Position numbers and translations under genes: made by a program. The notes under the pieces are model-generated. The model did not search any database, was not told the DNA's origin, and saw nothing but the letters and a program-made list of their open reading frames with translations. A stretch of 8,950 nucleotides of DNA from CAZGVW01 sp964529265. GTDB lineage: Bacteria > Planctomycetota > Phycisphaerae > Phycisphaerales > UBA1924. Position 1 is the stretch's first letter, and each line of letters opens with the position of its first letter. The stretch is from assembly GCA_964529265.1 (NCBI GenBank), contig CAZGVW010000064.1:1-8950 (forward strand), in the 5' to 3' direction. Below, piece after piece: positions 6,963 to 8,950 of the stretch.

Positions 6963-6986
6963 AAAGTCAGCCCATCAGTGGACTTT
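6963..6986 (+). other. Short hairpin-capable inverted repeat after the sulfatase-fold gene
   Basis: AAAGTC (6963-6968) and GACTTT (6981-6986) are perfect 6 nt arms around a 12 nt loop, starting 3 nt after the TGA. With a weak stem and no following T run it is not a convincing intrinsic terminator. Confidence 0.25.
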
Positions 6987-7001
6987 CCTGTTCCGCTTGA
7001 A

Positions 7002-7031
7002 ACGGCCGCTGGCCGATCCGGACGCGGCCGT
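7002..7031 (+). terminator. GC-rich hairpin, possible transcript end or attenuator
   Basis: ACGGCCGC (7002-7009) and GCGGCCGT (7024-7031) are perfect 8 nt arms around a 14 nt loop in the gap between the sulfatase-fold and oxygenase genes. The stem is strong, but no U tract follows. It could be a non-canonical terminator, an mRNA-stabilising end or a site that lowers read-through into the next gene. Confidence 0.35.
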
Positions 7032-7083
7032 GTTCGGATGACTCGTCGCATCTGATGGCATGCGTGTTGCTGCCGCAGGCGCC

Positions 7084-7087
7084 AGGA
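7084..7087 (+). promoter_or_regulatory. Ribosome binding site that favours the GTG start at 7096
   Basis: AGGA in CCAGGAAAA lies 8 nt before GTG 7096, a good spacing. The upstream in-frame ATG at 7060 has no SD and would add 12 residues (MRVAAAGARKNT) unlike the start of this family. This decides for the GTG start. Confidence 0.55.
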
Positions 7088-7095
7088 AAAACACC

Positions 7096-7926
7096 GTGAT
7101 TCCATTCGATCGACTGCCGGAAATGGCGCGCAAACTGCGCGCCGAGTGGGAATCGGCCACGCCGTTCCCGTACGTCGTCATCGATGACTTCCTCGCGCCG
7201 GATCAGGCCGAACGCGCCGTGGAGGGGTTCGACGGGACGACCGATGGCTGGATCTTCCACAATCACTACAACGAGCGGAAGTACTGCCACAGCAAGAAGC
7301 CGCACATGCATCCGGCCATGCTGGAACTGTTCGCAGATCTCGAATCGCCGCGGTGGCTGAAGTTCCTCGAAGAGGTCAGCGGCGTCAAGCAGTTGATCGC
7401 CGACGAAACGCTCGACGGCAGCTCGGGCCTGCACAAGAGTCTGCCGGGCTGCTTCCTGAAGATCCACCGCGAGTCGGTCGGCCACAACGGCCACGACGAC
7501 TGGAAGCGTCAGATCAACCTGCTTCTGTACCTGAACAAGGACTGGAAGGCCGAGTGGGATGGCGAGTTGCAGATCATCGATCACAAGACGATGAGCTCCG
7601 TGAAGGAGATCACCCCGTACTTCAATCGAATGGTGTTGTTTCGCACGAATCCGATCGCGTTCCACGGCAACCCGAAAGTCCTGAAGTGTCCCGAGGGAGT
7701 GGAGCGGAAGTCGCTGGCGGCGTACTACTTCACGCAGGAGAAGCAGAAGATCGGGATCAAGCCGGTGCTCTACAAACCGGAGGCGACCGACGGCGCCGGC
7801 CGGCGCGCGATGATTGCCTTGAACAACCTCGCGTTGCGTGTGTACTTTCCAATCAGGAAGTACACGCCCATCAACGATGAGTTTGTCGAAAAGGTCATGC
7901 GGCGCGTCGGCCTGACGCGCGATTGA
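7096..7926 (+). CDS. 2-oxoglutarate/Fe(II)-dependent oxygenase, prolyl 4-hydroxylase-like
   Basis: A soluble 276-residue dioxygenase of the double-stranded beta-helix fold that couples 2-oxoglutarate decarboxylation to hydroxylation of a substrate. The entry FPYVVIDDFL (about 23-32) is typical of this family. The core reads LKIHRES, then KRQINLLLYLNKDW, then DGELQI. The iron ligands should be H124 and E126 (H-R-E) and H190 (in IAFHGNP), with R204 in ERKSLAAYYFT as the 2-oxoglutarate-binding Arg. Relatives usually have H-x-D. Spacing from the first His to the Arg before the LLLYLN strand is as expected, so Glu replaces Asp in place. GTG 7096 is chosen for its SD; ATG 7060 is the alternative (288 residues). 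It sits 135 bp after the sulfatase-fold gene behind a GC-rich hairpin, so it may have its own promoter. The target could be a protein residue, a sugar or a lipid; the glycan context makes an envelope substrate plausible. Confidence 0.87.
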   Translation: MIPFDRLPEMARKLRAEWESATPFPYVVIDDFLAPDQAERAVEGFDGTTDGWIFHNHYNERKYCHSKKPHMHPAMLELFADLESPRWLKFLEEVSGVKQLIADETLDGSSGLHKSLPGCFLKIHRESVGHNGHDDWKRQINLLLYLNKDWKAEWDGELQIIDHKTMSSVKEITPYFNRMVLFRTNPIAFHGNPKVLKCPEGVERKSLAAYYFTQEKQKIGIKPVLYKPEATDGAGRRAMIALNNLALRVYFPIRKYTPINDEFVEKVMRRVGLTRD

Positions 7927-7970
7927 GCACGCATCGGCTGGACGAAGCCGGCGGCCCACCGACGTCAACG

Positions 7971-8000
7971 GTTCGAGGCCCGCTCGACATCCTCTCGAAC
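7971..8000 (+). other. Inverted repeat upstream of the YfhO-like gene
   Basis: GTTCGAG (7971-7977) and CTCGAAC (7994-8000) are perfect 7 nt arms with a 16 nt spacer, in the 88 bp gap before the ATG at 8015. A TCGATCGA palindrome follows at 8003-8010. The sequence could be a regulator site or a 5' leader hairpin. I see no clear promoter hexamers or SD here. Confidence 0.3.
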
Positions 8001-8014
8001 GCTCGATCGACACC

Positions 8015-8950
8015 ATGAACGTGATCCTCCGGCGCCGCGTCCTGGGTCCGGGTCTCCTCGCGATGGTGGCGCTCGGGTTCGTGCTCGTGCCGCTGCTGCG
8101 CGGCGAGTTCTTCTTCTACTGGGACAACGCGCAGCAGCACTATCCGCAAACCGTCTTCCTGCACGACGCGCTTCGCGCAGGTCACATCCCGCATTGGTGG
8201 CCGGAAGTGGGGTCCGGCGCGCCGACCGTTGGCGAAGGACAGTCTGCACACTTCCATCCCATCCGGCTCCTGCTGACGTGGATGTGCAGGCCGCCTGCGT
8301 CGTTCATGCTCGAAGTGGGCGTGTACTTCGCGATTGCAGGCGTGTCGATGTTCTTCTTTCTGCGCGAGTTCCGGCTGCACAGGGCGGCGTGCGTGGTCGG
8401 CGGCCTGTGCATGATGCTCAACAGCTTCTCGGTTGTCTTCATCCGGAACATCGCGCTGCACCGGTCGGCGTGTCTGCTGCCCGTCGCGATGCTGTGTGTG
8501 GAGCGTTTTGTTCAGCGCGGGACCTACGGATCCCTCCTTGCCGCCGCCATCGTGTTCGGCGTTCAGCTTCTCTCGGGTCACCCCACCTTCACGGTCATTA
8601 CCGTCATCGCGACGACGACGCACCTGGCGGCGCGATTGTGGCAGCGGTCGCGGCAATCCGGGCACTCACCGGCCCGCGCGGCCTCGATGGTCCTCATGGG
8701 TGCGGCGCACTGGGGCGTTGCGCCTGCAGCCGGGGCCGGCATCGCCGCCATTCAGTTCCTCCCGCAGCTCCTGCATGTCGAGCAGTCTCTGCGGCAAGGC
8801 GGACTCAATCCTGAGTACGCGACGGCGCTGGCCGCACAGCTCCGCTATCTGCCCCAGCTGATACTGCCGTACGCCTTTCTCCAGGGCGACTGGCTGCCTG
8901 TTCCGGACCAGTGGGGCAGCATCCTGAATTACACCCCCTCGTCTGGCATC
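8015..8950 (+). CDS. YfhO-like multi-TM membrane protein, GT-C-type (3' partial)
   Basis: The N-terminal 312 residues of a polytopic membrane protein, open to the window end with no in-frame stop. After a first TM helix (about 9-28) it has FFFYWDNAQQHYPQ with D37, then ALRAGHIPHWWPEVGSGAP (52-70), HFHPIRLLLTW (79-89) and a SGHPTF segment (187-192). This order of an acidic first-loop motif, 'R-x-G-x-x-P-x-W-x-P...G-x-P', 'xxP' and 'GHP' is that of YfhO-type proteins. Those are linked to GT-C chemistry such as lipid-linked sugar transfer onto wall polymers. Full members are usually over 700 residues, so more than half is missing here. The ATG at 8015 is preferred: no in-frame ATG or GTG lies between it and the preceding gene, and the hydrophobic helix follows at once. 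No SD is visible. Lying 88 bp after the oxygenase gene, it is the third GT-C-like protein of the locus. Function is by family resemblance only. Confidence 0.82.
   Translation, partial: MNVILRRRVLGPGLLAMVALGFVLVPLLRGEFFFYWDNAQQHYPQTVFLHDALRAGHIPHWWPEVGSGAPTVGEGQSAHFHPIRLLLTWMCRPPASFMLEVGVYFAIAGVSMFFFLREFRLHRAACVVGGLCMMLNSFSVVFIRNIALHRSACLLPVAMLCVERFVQRGTYGSLLAAAIVFGVQLLSGHPTFTVITVIATTTHLAARLWQRSRQSGHSPARAASMVLMGAAHWGVAPAAGAGIAAIQFLPQLLHVEQSLRQGGLNPEYATALAAQLRYLPQLILPYAFLQGDWLPVPDQWGSILNYTPSSGI

Noticed and set aside
7895..8665. A minus-strand ORF opposite the YfhO-like gene, and a competing plus frame at 8194-8814
   Set aside because: Both are low-information Arg/Pro/Ala-rich frames. The frame from 8015 has YfhO-type motifs and TM helices and stays open to the window end.
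1..8950. CRISPR array, tRNA, rRNA, insertion sequence, phage or defence genes
   Set aside because: No regularly spaced direct repeats, no tRNA-like cloverleaf, and no transposase, integrase or nuclease motifs were seen. All recognised genes are envelope or glycan type, or the oxygenase.

Overview
The window is a high-GC, gene-dense bacterial segment with seven recognisable protein genes, all of which look like envelope or surface-glycan functions. The long wrong-frame ORFs, the NDP-sugar/polyprenol style glycosyltransferases and the membrane-anchored sulfatase-fold enzyme would suit a GC-rich soil-type bacterium. Acidobacteriota (Vicinamibacteria-like) is my best guess, but nothing in the sequence fixes the taxonomy. 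I see no tRNA, rRNA, CRISPR array, insertion sequence or integrase.

Layout. (1) 1-2707, plus strand: a GT2 glycosyltransferase, cut by the left window edge, followed 19 bp later by a large multi-TM GT-C-type protein. (2) 2719-4952, minus strand: a second GT-C-type protein (4952-3426) followed 14 bp later by a second GT2 (3411-2719) that is a clear paralogue of the first. The two pairs face each other tail to tail, with only 11 bp between the stop codons at 2707 and 2719. (3) 4953-5091: a 139 bp divergent intergenic region holding a candidate promoter and several dyads. These include two inverted copies of a 9-mer whose centres are 73 bp apart. (4) 5092-6960, plus: a five-TM protein with a C-terminal alkaline-phosphatase-superfamily ('sulfatase-like') domain that has Thr where true sulfatases have the formylglycine Cys. 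(5) 7096-7926, plus: a prolyl-4-hydroxylase-like 2-oxoglutarate/Fe(II) oxygenase with an H-x-E rather than H-x-D iron motif. (6) 8015 to the right edge, plus: the N-terminal 312 residues of a YfhO-like GT-C membrane protein, open at the window end.

How they may work together (inference). GT2 enzymes of the DPM1 type load a sugar from a nucleotide donor onto a polyprenyl phosphate at the cytoplasmic face. GT-C membrane enzymes use such lipid-linked sugars on the outer face. The window has two GT2+GT-C pairs, a third GT-C-like protein, a membrane-anchored outward-facing phospho/sulfo-ester enzyme and a hydroxylase. This fits a locus that builds and decorates an extracytoplasmic glycan or glycosylates exported proteins. 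The substrate cannot be read from the sequence.
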